Below are positions 9,364 through 18,941 of a DNA stretch of 64,000 nucleotides, piece by piece. Within the stretch, counting starts at the first letter, position 1. The number at the start of each line of letters is the position of its first letter. The DNA lies in NCBI RefSeq assembly GCF_963378105.1, contig NZ_OY726398.1:2232001-2296000 (forward strand), read 5' to 3'. Under the pieces are notes generated by a model. The model saw nothing but the letters and a program-made list of their open reading frames with translations. It made no database searches and was not told the origin of the DNA. Origin of the DNA: Mycolicibacter sp. MU0102. GTDB lineage: Bacteria > Actinomycetota > Actinomycetes > Mycobacteriales > Mycobacteriaceae. The translations under genes and the position numbers were made by a program.

Positions 9364-10011
9364 ATGACCAGAGCAGTTGACACCATCGCCGGCGTTGCGA
9401 TTCCCGACACCGCGCTGGTGCGGGAGACCACCGAGTACATCCGCGACGCCGAAAGCGACCTGTTGTTCCATCATTCCCGCCGGGTTTTCCTCTTCGGAGC
9501 TCTGCACGGCCGCCTACGCGGTCTGACACCCGACTTGGAACTGCTGTACGTGGGGGCGATGTTTCACGACGTGGGCTTGACCGAGCGCTATCGCGATTCG
9601 CAGCTGCGCTTCGAGGTGGACAGCGCCAACGCTGCCCACGACTTCCTGCGCCAGGCAGGTATCAACGAATCCGATGCTCGCAAGGTCTGGTTGGGTATCG
9701 CGTTGCACACCACCCCGGGTGTGCCGGAGTTTCTGGATCCGGAGATAGCTCTGGTCACCGCCGGGGTCGAAACTGATGTGCTCGGCATCGGTCGCGCCGA
9801 GCTGCCGGCGCACCTACTCGACGCGGTGACCGATGCGCACCCGCGACCGGACTTCAAACGCCGGATCCTGCATGCCTTCACCGAAGGTGTCCGGCACCGC
9901 CCTGACAGCACTTTCGGCACGGTGAACGCCGACGTGCTCGCGCACTTCGACCCATCTTTCGTCCGCCAGGACTTCGTGGAGACGATTCTCGGCAACGGCT
10001 GGCCCGAGTAG
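9364..10011 (+). CDS. HD-domain hydrolase, cyanamide hydratase-like
   Basis: HD-superfamily metal-dependent hydrolase of 215 residues. Metal ligands visible are His36/His37 (LLFHHSRRV), the HD pair His68-Asp69 (GAMFHDVGLT) and a later His in IALHTTPG. The overall pattern matches the bacterial and fungal cyanamide hydratase-like branch rather than the nucleotide-hydrolase branch. AAAGGAG lies eleven bases before ATG 9364. It is the second gene after the SDR. Hydration of a nitrile-like or other small substrate is a guess from the family name; the true substrate is unknown. Confidence 0.8.
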   Translation: MTRAVDTIAGVAIPDTALVRETTEYIRDAESDLLFHHSRRVFLFGALHGRLRGLTPDLELLYVGAMFHDVGLTERYRDSQLRFEVDSANAAHDFLRQAGINESDARKVWLGIALHTTPGVPEFLDPEIALVTAGVETDVLGIGRAELPAHLLDAVTDAHPRPDFKRRILHAFTEGVRHRPDSTFGTVNADVLAHFDPSFVRQDFVETILGNGWPE

Positions 10012-10018
10012 CCGGCCG

Positions 10019-12319
10019 TCAGTCCTGCTTGCTGATCAGCTTGCCCAGTGCCGCCCGGTCGGACGCCAGCAGCTCGTCGATGCGCGGCTGGTTGACATCC
10101 GCGACGATGATCTCGCCGACCTCCTGGTTGACGCTGCTGAAGATGCCGTGCTCCTTCATCTTCTCGGTCTGGTACAGGTTGTCCTGAGTGGGCGTCACGT
10201 AGTGCACCGCCGCAGCCTTGAACCGGTGGATCAGCCACAAGTGGGTCAGGTCCATCAGCCGCTTCTGGCGCAGCTTCTCGGAGAAGGTGTTCTGGTCGCG
10301 GACCGTCAAGATGCTGCGACCGTGCCGGTCCTTGATCGGGTCGACAATCACGTTGGCAAGCTTGTCGTCGCCCTCGCCGTAGATCCCCAGTTCCAGCACA
10401 TCGGATCCGGGACGGGTGGGGCGCAGTTGCACACGTAGCTTCTCGCCGAGCTGGTAGTGCTCAGCCCACAACGCAAGCCAGTCCTCCAGCAGCTTCTTGG
10501 GCACCTCGGTCTGCACCAGATGCTGATGCTGGGTGGATCCGGCGCCCATCGCCTTTGTGGTGGCGGTGCGGCCCGACGACGCGGCCAGCGCAGCGTCGCT
10601 GCGTGGCCCGCCGACGAGGGTCTGCGGTGTGCGGTAGGGCGACTCCACCAGGCGCATCTTGCGCTGCAGTCGCGCCAGCGCCAGCATGCCGTCCTGCAGC
10701 AGGGTGGCCGCGAACTCCTCGGAGGCCACACCGTCGACCTGGTGGCCGCCGTAGGTGATGAAGTTGAAGACGAAGCCCATCTTGCCGAGCTCGGCGGGGA
10801 AGGCCCGCATCTGCTCGTCCGTCATGCCGGTGGTGTCCCAGTTGAACGAGGGGGACAGGTTGTAGGCCAGCATCTGGTCGGGGTACTGGGCGTGGATCGC
10901 CTCGGCGAACTCGCGGGCGTCGGCGAGGTCGGCGGTCTTGGTCTCCATCCACAACAGGTCGGCGAAGGGGGCGGCGGCCAGCGACTTGGCGATCGCGTAG
11001 GGAATCCCGCCGCGCACCTGGAAGTAGCCTTCGGGCGTCTTGGCTCGTTCGCAGTCCCAGCCGGGGTCGGCGTTGAGCTCCGTGGCCTTCTCCCGGGCGG
11101 TGTAAAGCGGTGCCCGGGCGGCGAATTCCCGCCACTGCGCGGCGCTCATCTCTTTGGGCTCGCCTTCACGTTCGGCGAATTCGAGCATCTCGGCGACGGC
11201 GTCGCCGAACGTCATCAGCCCGGCGTCGTTCTGCCACGCTTCGACGAACTTCGATTCGATGTCGTCGTAGAGGCCGTCCACCGAGGTGCGCCCATCGCTG
11301 CGCCAGTCTTCACCGGCCTTGGTGATCAGGGCCGTGATGCCGTTGCGTTCCAGCCAGGCGTCCGCGGCGACGTACTCGCCTTCGGGCAGGGCGTAGAGCA
11401 GGTGGCCGTTGATCTCGGTGATGCCGGAGTTGAAGAACTGCCGCGTCATGGCCAGGAAACAGGACTTGTACGACGGGATCTTCAGGTTCGTGGTGCCCAG
11501 GATGAACGGCTGGTCACGTTCGTCGCCCCGGCTCTCGACCAGGTTCGCCGCCTCGGCGTCGGTGCGCGCGACGATGATGCCGGGCACGCCCATCAGATCC
11601 AACTGGAACCGGGCGGTGTTCAGCCGCTTGATCTGCTCGTCAGAGGGCACCAGAACTTTGCCGCCCTGGTGACCGCACTTCTTGGTGCCGGGACGCTGAT
11701 CCTCGATGTGGTAACCCGGGACACCGGCCTCCACGAAGCGCCGGATCAGGTTGCGCACGTGCGGATCACCGCCGTGGCCGGTGTCGGCGTCGGCGATGAT
11801 GAACGGCCGGTAGTCCACGGCCGGAGTGGCGGCGCGCTGCTCATCGGTCATCTGCAGGCGCAGGTACTGCTGGTTGCGGTCGGCGGTGAGCAGGGCACGC
11901 ACCAGTCCGGCCGCCTCGTCGGGAACCTGACTGAGCGGGTAGCTGGCCAGGTCCGGACCCGGGTCTTCGGTGATGGAGCCCTTCGCCGAGGTGGCCCAGC
12001 CGCCGAGGTAGATGCCCTCGATGCCGACTCGCTTCATCACCACCGCTTGGCCGGGCGAGTAGGGGCCGAAGGTGGTGATGCTCTTCTTCGCAGCGAACAG
12101 CTCACGCAGCCGCGCGTAGAACGCGGTCGCTGCTTCGCGCGCCACGATGTAGTCGGAGGGAATGGTGCCGCGTTGCTCGACGACTTGGCGGGCGCTGTAG
12201 AGACGGGTGATGCCTTCGAAACGGGGGCTGTCGAAGTACTTCTGCACCGCTGCGACGTCGGAGTCGACATCGCGTTCGACCGGTGCGCTTGTCGTCGGGT
12301 TCGTCTCGATCGTCGTCAT
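10019..12319 (-). CDS. aceA: Isocitrate lyase 2 (ICL2), full length
   Basis: Isocitrate lyase of 766 residues, cleaving isocitrate to glyoxylate and succinate in the glyoxylate shunt, and in mycobacteria also acting in the methylcitrate cycle. The catalytic block KKCGHQGGK places the active cysteine at residue 215. The N-terminal lyase part runs to about residue 590 and is followed by the ICL2-specific C-terminal domain of about 170 residues. The 766-residue length equals the intact mycobacterial ICL2; in M. tuberculosis H37Rv this gene is split into aceAa/aceAb. GGGAGC precedes ATG 12319. The HD-domain gene converges on it with a seven-base gap. Confidence 0.95.
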   Translation of the reverse strand: MTTIETNPTTSAPVERDVDSDVAAVQKYFDSPRFEGITRLYSARQVVEQRGTIPSDYIVAREAATAFYARLRELFAAKKSITTFGPYSPGQAVVMKRVGIEGIYLGGWATSAKGSITEDPGPDLASYPLSQVPDEAAGLVRALLTADRNQQYLRLQMTDEQRAATPAVDYRPFIIADADTGHGGDPHVRNLIRRFVEAGVPGYHIEDQRPGTKKCGHQGGKVLVPSDEQIKRLNTARFQLDLMGVPGIIVARTDAEAANLVESRGDERDQPFILGTTNLKIPSYKSCFLAMTRQFFNSGITEINGHLLYALPEGEYVAADAWLERNGITALITKAGEDWRSDGRTSVDGLYDDIESKFVEAWQNDAGLMTFGDAVAEMLEFAEREGEPKEMSAAQWREFAARAPLYTAREKATELNADPGWDCERAKTPEGYFQVRGGIPYAIAKSLAAAPFADLLWMETKTADLADAREFAEAIHAQYPDQMLAYNLSPSFNWDTTGMTDEQMRAFPAELGKMGFVFNFITYGGHQVDGVASEEFAATLLQDGMLALARLQRKMRLVESPYRTPQTLVGGPRSDAALAASSGRTATTKAMGAGSTQHQHLVQTEVPKKLLEDWLALWAEHYQLGEKLRVQLRPTRPGSDVLELGIYGEGDDKLANVIVDPIKDRHGRSILTVRDQNTFSEKLRQKRLMDLTHLWLIHRFKAAAVHYVTPTQDNLYQTEKMKEHGIFSSVNQEVGEIIVADVNQPRIDELLASDRAALGKLISKQD

Positions 12320-12514
12320 GGAAATTCGCTCCCTTTCACCGGGTTGATGCGGCGGTAGATGCGGTGGTCCCAGCTTGCTTCCTCCTCGTATTGTGCCGCC
12401 GCACGCTGAGCGATAGTTCGGTTTTGCCTACATCTTCAGCACTGCGCCGCTGATGCCGCTGAACTCGCCCGAAGGCATCGGATTAGGCGGCCGAAGTGGC
12501 TAGAATCAAGGTTC

Positions 12515-12880
12515 ATGACGTACCGGTCGGACCGGTGGGCCGAACACTGGGAGCAGGCGCCGCAGCGCGTGGTGGTCGGCCGCTGGGCGGCCCGTCGGAT
12601 GAGCCGGCGCTTCGCCGGGGTGGGCGTCCAGATTCCGCCCGCTCGGCTTCGTGAGATGGCGGTCGGTGCGCCGCTGGCGTCCGCGGAATCGGTCAACTAC
12701 GCGTTCGCGCTCGCCGCTACGGAGATGAAGCACGAGCAGCGACTGGCCCGGGCGCGGCGCAACCGGCGACGCCTGATGAACGCGCTCATCGTTGCCGGCC
12801 TGATGATCGCTTCACTCAATCTGCTGATCTGCATGGGCTATCTCTTCATCAGCCTGGCGCTGCGCGAACCGGCTATGTGA
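12515..12880 (+). CDS. Small single-pass membrane protein of unknown function
   Basis: 121 residues. The first 85 are basic and soluble, followed by an Arg-rich stretch (residues 81-92) and one strong transmembrane helix (about 92-115, LIVAGLMIASLNLLICMGYL), so the protein is likely anchored with its N-terminus in the cytoplasm. ATG 12515 was used. It is divergent from ICL2 with a spacer of about 195 bases and lies 90 bases before the acyl-AMP ligase gene. I do not recognise a family. Confidence 0.65.
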   Translation: MTYRSDRWAEHWEQAPQRVVVGRWAARRMSRRFAGVGVQIPPARLREMAVGAPLASAESVNYAFALAATEMKHEQRLARARRNRRRLMNALIVAGLMIASLNLLICMGYLFISLALREPAM

Positions 12881-12970
12881 TCCGTCACTGCACCAACTCC
12901 ATTGTGGTGGAGTTCCTTTGACGTCCGAAGCGGGCTTCGCCGAAGGGGTCCGGCACTTAGACTGCGGGGC

Positions 12971-14803
12971 ATGACGCAGTCGCAGCGCTCGACGCCCCTC
13001 AAGGGGCTGGTCCAGATCGAGGAATGCCTGGACTCCGATGGCGGCATCGTGCTGCCGCCGGGCGAAACCCTGATCTCGCTGATCGACCGCAATATCGCCA
13101 ACGTGGGGGACGCGGTGGCGTTCCGTTACCTCGACTACGCCGGTCAGGTGGAGGGCCAGGCGCTGGAGCTGACCTGGACGCAACTCGGCGAGCGACTACG
13201 CGCCATCGGCGCCGGGCTGCAAAGTCTCACGGCTCCCGGCGATCGAGTGGCGATCCTTGCGCCGCAGGGACTGGACTACGTCACCGGGTTCTACGCCGCC
13301 GTCAAGTGCGCGACGGTCGCGGTGCCCCTGTTCGCCCCCGAACTCCCGGGGCACACCGAGCGACTCGACACCGCATTGCGGGACTCCACTCCGGCCGTGG
13401 TTCTGACGACGGCTGCGGTGCGGCACATCGTCGACGATTTTCTGGGCAGGCTGCCCCAGCAGTTGCAGCCCCGCGTGGTGGTCATCGACGAGATACCTGA
13501 CTCGGCGGGGGAGGACTTCGTGCCCGTCGACATCGACGTCGACGACGTGTCGCACCTGCAGTACACCTCGGGCACCACGCGGCCGCCGGTCGGTGTGCAG
13601 GTGACTCACCGCTCGGTGGCCACCAACCTGCTGCAGATGATCCTGTCGATCGACATGCTGGACCGAAACACGCACGGGCTCAGCTGGTTACCGCTATATC
13701 ACGATATGGGCCTGTCGATGATCGGATTTCCGGCGGTCTACGGGGGACACTCGACGCTGATCTCGCCGACGGCGTTCATCCGGCGGCCGCAGCGCTGGAT
13801 CAACGCGCTGTCGGAGGCCTCGCGGCGCGGCCGGGTGGTTACGGCCGCACCGAATTTCGCCTATGAGCTGACCGCGGCGCGGGGCCTGCCGGCGCCGGAT
13901 GCCGACATCGACCTGTCGAACGTGGTGATGATCGTCGGATCCGAACCGGTGAACATGGCGGCGATCACCACGTTCAACGAGGCGTTCGCGCCGTACGGGT
14001 TGCCGTCCACGGCCATCAAGCCGTCCTACGGGATCGCAGAGGCCACGCTGTTTGTCGCCACCATCGCTCCCGATGCCGAGGCAAGCGTGCTGTACCTGGA
14101 CCGCGATCAACTCGGTGCCGGCCGCGCGGCGCCGGTGGCCGCCGATGCCCCGGGTGCGGTGGCCCAGGTCTCGTGCGGGCAGGTGGCCCGCAGTCTCTCC
14201 GCGGTGATCGTCGACGCCGAGCACGGCGCGGAACTGCCCGACGCCCACATCGGCGAGATCTGGCTGCACGGCGAGAACGTCACCGCCGGCTACTGGGGCC
14301 GGCCCGACGAGACCCGGCGCGCGTTCGGCGCCCACCTGCGGTCTCGGCTGGACTACGGCAGCCACGCTGGGCCGACAGCCGCCGACAGCGCGTGGCTGCG
14401 CACCGGTGACCTGGGCTTCTATCTCGACGGTGAGCTCTACGTGACCGGTCGCACGGTGGATCTGATGACGCTGGGGGGACGCGCTCACTATCCGCACGAC
14501 ATCGAAGCCACCGTGGCGGCGGCTTCACCGATGGTGCGTGCCGGCTATGTGGTCGCGTTCGCGGTGCCGACCGAGATCGCCGACCAGCTGGTAATCGTCG
14601 CCGAGCGCGCGACCGGCACCGGCCGCAAAGATCCCGCACCGGCGATCGCGGCCATCCGTGCCGAGGTGCAGCGGGTGCACGGGGTTAACGCCGCCGATAT
14701 CCAGTTCGTCCAAGCCGGCGCCATCCCGCGCACCACCAGCGGAAAGCTCGGCCGTACCGCGTGCCGTCAGCAGTACGTGGCGGGCACGCTCGGGGTGCAC
14801 TGA
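12971..14803 (+). CDS. Fatty-acyl-AMP ligase (FadD31-like)
   Basis: Adenylate-forming enzyme of 610 residues that would activate a fatty acid as acyl-AMP. The P-loop is YTSGTTRPPVG, followed by HDMGL, KPSYGIAEATLF and WLRTGDLGF; the C-terminal catalytic lysine lies in TTSGKLGR. The block ISPTAFIRRPQRWINALS and the general layout fit fatty-acyl-AMP ligases rather than CoA ligases. ATG 12971 was chosen by similarity. No polyketide synthase lies beside it. In M. tuberculosis fadD31 also lies between aceA and tpx, which supports the name as a likely orthologue, not a certain one. Confidence 0.86.
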   Translation: MTQSQRSTPLKGLVQIEECLDSDGGIVLPPGETLISLIDRNIANVGDAVAFRYLDYAGQVEGQALELTWTQLGERLRAIGAGLQSLTAPGDRVAILAPQGLDYVTGFYAAVKCATVAVPLFAPELPGHTERLDTALRDSTPAVVLTTAAVRHIVDDFLGRLPQQLQPRVVVIDEIPDSAGEDFVPVDIDVDDVSHLQYTSGTTRPPVGVQVTHRSVATNLLQMILSIDMLDRNTHGLSWLPLYHDMGLSMIGFPAVYGGHSTLISPTAFIRRPQRWINALSEASRRGRVVTAAPNFAYELTAARGLPAPDADIDLSNVVMIVGSEPVNMAAITTFNEAFAPYGLPSTAIKPSYGIAEATLFVATIAPDAEASVLYLDRDQLGAGRAAPVAADAPGAVAQVSCGQVARSLSAVIVDAEHGAELPDAHIGEIWLHGENVTAGYWGRPDETRRAFGAHLRSRLDYGSHAGPTAADSAWLRTGDLGFYLDGELYVTGRTVDLMTLGGRAHYPHDIEATVAAASPMVRAGYVVAFAVPTEIADQLVIVAERATGTGRKDPAPAIAAIRAEVQRVHGVNAADIQFVQAGAIPRTTSGKLGRTACRQQYVAGTLGVH

Positions 14804-14944
14804 GACGGCTGTGCTGGTCTGCCGGCTCCGCCGCGCGTGCACAGCGGGCGCACAGCGCAGACCTGTCGGGCGCCAAAAATAACTAGCTAGCCTTCCTAAA
14901 ATATCTGGCCGGATCGATTGCAGGCCAAGAGATAAGGGGAGGCA

Positions 14945-16129
14945 ATGGACTACGGAGCCTTGCCGCCGGAGATCAATTCGGCGCGCATGTATGCCGGCCC
15001 CGGCCCGGCATCGTTGCTGGCCTCTGCGAGCGCTTGGCAGGATTTGGCAGCCGAACTGAACTCCGCGGCCGCGTCCTATGGCTCAGTGATCGCGGGTCTG
15101 ACGAGTGGTTCGTGGCTCGGCGCCTCGGCGGTGACGATGGCCGCCGCGGCAAGCCCCTACGTGACCTGGCTCAGTGCCACCGGGGCACAGGCCGAGCAGG
15201 CTGGCGCCCAACTGGCTGCCGCCGTCACGGCCTACGAGTCCGCCCACGCGGCTACCGTTCCGCCGCCGCTGATCGCGGCCAACCGCACCCTGCAGCAGAC
15301 CCTGATCGCCACCAATCTCCTCGGGCAGAACACCGCGGCGATCGCCACGACCGAGGCGCAGTATCTCGAGATGTGGGCTCAGGACGCCGCGGCCATGTAC
15401 GGCTACGCCGGGGCGTCGGCGGTCGCCACTCAGGTCACGCCGTTCGCCTCGCCGCCGCAGACCACCGACCCCGCCCGGCAGGCCGGCCAGGTCGCCTCGG
15501 TCGCGCAGTCGGCCGCCGCGACCAGCGGTAGCGACACCGAGGCGTTGATGTCGCAAGGGCCGCAACTGCTCTCGACGACCCCGACGGCGCTGCAGGCGCT
15601 GGCCGCACCCACGGAGGAGGCGTCGACGGGCGGGTCGATGTCGTCGTCAATGTCGAGCCTGAACTCGCTGATGATGCCGATGCGGATGGCCATGATGCCG
15701 ATGAGCATGCTGATGCGGATGCTGATGGGCGGCTCTAACGGGGCCAAGGGCGCCGCGGCGGGGGTGGCGGCCGCCGGCGGGGCTGCTTCGGGCCTGCTCG
15801 GCTCCACCGGTGGCGCGGCGAACACCGTGACGTTGACGGGTTTCTCCGGCGGATCGGCGGCCACCGCCGGCCTGGGCCGGGCGGCCTCGATCGGCGCGTT
15901 GTCGGTGCCGCCTGCCTGGACCGGTCTGGGCGTGGCGAGCACGCCGGCGGCCACGGCATTGCCGTCGGTCGGTGGGGCAGCGGCTCCGGCAGCGGGGATG
16001 GGCACCGCGGCCGCGGTGCCGCCGATGGTGCCGTTCGGCAGCCTGGCCGCGCGCGGCGGGGTCGGCGGCTCGGCAACCCAGTACGACTTTCGGCCTACGG
16101 TGATCCCGCGGTCACCGGCAGCGGGGTAG
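14945..16129 (+). CDS. PPE-family protein, SVP subgroup
   Basis: PPE protein of 394 residues, expected to be exported by a type VII (ESX) system. The N-terminus MDYGALPPEINSARMYAGPG carries the PPE motif at residues 7-9; a WLG turn follows near residue 58. The linker holds an unusual Met-rich run at residues 243-261. The C-terminal GALSVPPAW near residue 320 is the SVP motif, and FRPTVIPRSP closes the protein. AGGGGAGG precedes ATG 14945. No PE partner gene is adjacent. Its last 35 bases overlap the convergent mmpL gene. Confidence 0.93.
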   Translation: MDYGALPPEINSARMYAGPGPASLLASASAWQDLAAELNSAAASYGSVIAGLTSGSWLGASAVTMAAAASPYVTWLSATGAQAEQAGAQLAAAVTAYESAHAATVPPPLIAANRTLQQTLIATNLLGQNTAAIATTEAQYLEMWAQDAAAMYGYAGASAVATQVTPFASPPQTTDPARQAGQVASVAQSAAATSGSDTEALMSQGPQLLSTTPTALQALAAPTEEASTGGSMSSSMSSLNSLMMPMRMAMMPMSMLMRMLMGGSNGAKGAAAGVAAAGGAASGLLGSTGGAANTVTLTGFSGGSAATAGLGRAASIGALSVPPAWTGLGVASTPAATALPSVGGAAAPAAGMGTAAAVPPMVPFGSLAARGGVGGSATQYDFRPTVIPRSPAAG

Positions 16130-18941
16130 CGGCCGCCGGCTGGACCTTGTGAATCCTTCTGGGCCACCAGAACCAGCGGCCGAGCAGCGCGGCGATCGAC
16201 GGGGTCAGGAACGACCGCACGATCAGGGTGTCGAACAGCAGCCCGATCCCGATCGTGCTGCCGGCTTGGCCGATCGAATACAGATCGCTGACCGCCATCG
16301 ACATCATCGTGAACGCGAACACCAGGCCCGCAGCGGTGACCACCGAGCCGGTTCCGCCGATCGACCGGATTATCCCGGTCCTGATCCCGGTCTTGGTGCC
16401 GTCACCGATCTCCTCTTGGAAGCGCGAGACCAGCAGCAGGTTGTAGTCGGATCCCACCGCCAGCAGGATGATGACACCGAACACCGGGGCGATCCAGTTA
16501 AGCGGCAGACCGAAGATGTGCTGCCACACCAGCACCGACAGCCCGAACGCCGCACTCAATGACAGCAGCACGGTGCCGACGATCACCGCGGATGCCACCA
16601 GCGCCCGGGTCAGCAGCAGCATCACGATGAAGATCAGCGTCACTGCCGCCACCCCGACGATCAGGATGTCATACATGGAACCGGACTGGATGTCGTTGTA
16701 GACCGCCGCGGTTCCGGTGAGATAGAACTTGGCGCCCGTCAGCGGGGTGCCCTTCACCGCGTCGTGGGCGGAGGCCAGCATCGGCTCGACGAACGAAATG
16801 CCCTTGGGGGTAGCCGGATCCGCGTCATAGGTGACAATGAACCGCGCTGCCTTGCCGTCCGGGGACAGGAACAGCTCCAAGCCCTTCTGGAAGTCCGGGT
16901 TGTCGAAGGCCTCCGGCGGCAGATAGAAGTAGTCGTCGGCCATGGAGGCGTCGAAGGCCCGGCCCATCTCGGTGGCGGTGTCGGTCATCCGTGACATCTG
17001 GGTCACCAGTCCGGAGAAAGTCGAGTGCATCGAAAGCACGCTGGCCTGCATGGATTTCGCCACCGCGATCATCGGCTCGAACTGCCCGACCATCTGCGGC
17101 ATGACCGCGTTCATGTCGGCCATGTCGGCGAGCAGCGGAGCCATGTTCTCGCTGAACTTATCCATCCCGTCGTAGGCGTCGAACACCGAACGGACGGCAT
17201 GACAGACCGGGATGGCCGTACAGTGCTGTTCCCAGTAGAAGTAGTTGCGAACCGGGCGCGCGACGTCGTCGAAATCGGCTATGTGGTCCCGGATCTCATC
17301 GACGGTCGCATTGATCGTCACCACGTCGGCGGTCATGCGCTCGGTGGTGGTGTCCATCCGGGCGACCAGATCCCGCAGCCGCTCCATGGACGCGACGGTG
17401 GCACCCAGGTCGTCGCTCATCCTGAGCATGTCCGCCAACCGGTCGTCCATGAACTGCAGATTCTGCTGGATCGGCACGGAGCCCATGCTGACCTGGAAAG
17501 GGATCGAGCTGTGTTCGATGGGGCTGCCCAACGGCCGGGTGATGCTCTGCACCCGCTCCACCCCGCGGGTGCGGAACATGTTCTTGGCGATCCGGTCCAA
17601 GATGATCATGTCGGCCGGATTGCGCAGGTCGTGATCGGCCTCGACCATCAACACATCGGGGTTCATCCGGGCGGCGCTGAAGTGCCGTTCGGCGGCGTCG
17701 TAGCCGACATTGGCCGGCAGGTCAGCCGGGATGTAGTAGCGGTCGTTGAAGCTGATCTTCATGCTCGGCACGACGAGCATGCCGGCCAGGGTGACCAGCA
17801 GGGCACTCACGAACACCGCACCGGGCCAGCGGACATTGGCGGTGCCGATGCGTCGCCAGCCGCGTCCTTCGACCCGCTTGGGGTCGAGCAACGGGGCGCC
17901 GACGGCGACGATGGCCGGTGCCACCGTCAGTGCGCCGGCAATCACCACCAGCAGTCCCACGGCCGATGGGATACCGAGTGCTTTGAAATAGGACAGGCGG
18001 GCGAAGTGCAGACACAACGAGGCTCCGGCGATGGTCAGCCCTGAGCCCAAGATGACATGCCAGGTACCGCGGAACATCGAATACCAGGCGGTCTCGCGGT
18101 CCTCGCCGGCGTTGCGGGCTTCGTGGTAGCGGCCGATCAGGAAGATCGCGTAGTCGGTCCCCGCCGCGATCGCCAGCGACGACAACATCGCGACGACGAA
18201 CGTCGAGAACCCCAACAGGCCAAGGTCTCCCAGCAGCGCAACCAGTCCGCGGGCGGTGCCCATCTCAAAGCCGACCATCACCAGAGCCAGTGCGACGGTG
18301 GCGGCGGATCGGTAGACGATCGCCAACATGATGATGATGACCACACCGGTGACCGCCATCATCTTGAACATCGATTTGTCCGCGGCCTCGGTCATATCGG
18401 TGGTGAGCGCGGCCTGGCCGGTGATGTACGCGGTCACCCCGTCCGGCGTCGGCACCGAAGCGACGATCTTGCGCACCGCGTCGACCGACTCGTTGCCCAG
18501 GGTGCTGCCCTGGTCGCCCGCGGTGTTGATCTGCGCGTAGGCGGCCTTGCCATCGGTGCTCTGCACGCCGGCGGCGGTGATCGGGTCGCCCCACAGGTCC
18601 GCAATGTGCTGGACATGCTCGTGATCGGCGGACAGCCGCCCAACCAGGGTGTCGTAGTAGCGGTGGGCGTCGGGGCCCAGTTCGGTCTGGCCCTCGATCA
18701 CCAGCATCACCATCGAGTCGGAGTCGAACTCGTCGAACGTCTTGCCGATGTGCTTGGCGGCGATCATCGACGGCGCATCGTGCGGCGACATCGTCAACGC
18801 GTGGTCCCTCGCCACCGATTCGATCGGCGGCACCAGCACATTGAGGCCGACGGTCAGCAGCAGCCAGAAGATGATCAGTGGCCATGCGAGCCGCCGAACC
18901 AGGCGCATGTACCCCGGGCGGGGGTTGCCGTCGGCGCTCAT
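16095..18941 (-). CDS. MmpL-family RND transporter
   Basis: MmpL transporter of 948 residues, exporting lipids or siderophores across the inner membrane. The N-terminal helix is at about residues 17-35, a large periplasmic loop follows, and the two RND blocks GTDYAIFLIGRY and VGSDYNLLLVSRF carry the conserved Asp-Tyr pairs of the proton relay. It closely resembles the MmpL4/MmpL5 group. ATG 18941 overlaps the mmpS stop as ATGA. The order tetR-mmpS-mmpL and the palindromes ahead of mmpS suggest local repression. The 3' end overlaps the PPE gene on the other strand. Confidence 0.93.
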   Translation of the reverse strand: MSADGNPRPGYMRLVRRLAWPLIIFWLLLTVGLNVLVPPIESVARDHALTMSPHDAPSMIAAKHIGKTFDEFDSDSMVMLVIEGQTELGPDAHRYYDTLVGRLSADHEHVQHIADLWGDPITAAGVQSTDGKAAYAQINTAGDQGSTLGNESVDAVRKIVASVPTPDGVTAYITGQAALTTDMTEAADKSMFKMMAVTGVVIIIMLAIVYRSAATVALALVMVGFEMGTARGLVALLGDLGLLGFSTFVVAMLSSLAIAAGTDYAIFLIGRYHEARNAGEDRETAWYSMFRGTWHVILGSGLTIAGASLCLHFARLSYFKALGIPSAVGLLVVIAGALTVAPAIVAVGAPLLDPKRVEGRGWRRIGTANVRWPGAVFVSALLVTLAGMLVVPSMKISFNDRYYIPADLPANVGYDAAERHFSAARMNPDVLMVEADHDLRNPADMIILDRIAKNMFRTRGVERVQSITRPLGSPIEHSSIPFQVSMGSVPIQQNLQFMDDRLADMLRMSDDLGATVASMERLRDLVARMDTTTERMTADVVTINATVDEIRDHIADFDDVARPVRNYFYWEQHCTAIPVCHAVRSVFDAYDGMDKFSENMAPLLADMADMNAVMPQMVGQFEPMIAVAKSMQASVLSMHSTFSGLVTQMSRMTDTATEMGRAFDASMADDYFYLPPEAFDNPDFQKGLELFLSPDGKAARFIVTYDADPATPKGISFVEPMLASAHDAVKGTPLTGAKFYLTGTAAVYNDIQSGSMYDILIVGVAAVTLIFIVMLLLTRALVASAVIVGTVLLSLSAAFGLSVLVWQHIFGLPLNWIAPVFGVIILLAVGSDYNLLLVSRFQEEIGDGTKTGIRTGIIRSIGGTGSVVTAAGLVFAFTMMSMAVSDLYSIGQAGSTIGIGLLFDTLIVRSFLTPSIAALLGRWFWWPRRIHKVQPAAATPLPVTAGSP

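Noticed and set aside
10457..12358. 633-codon open frame on the plus strand
   Set aside because: Antisense to isocitrate lyase 2; low-complexity Gly/Val/Arg content and no family resemblance.
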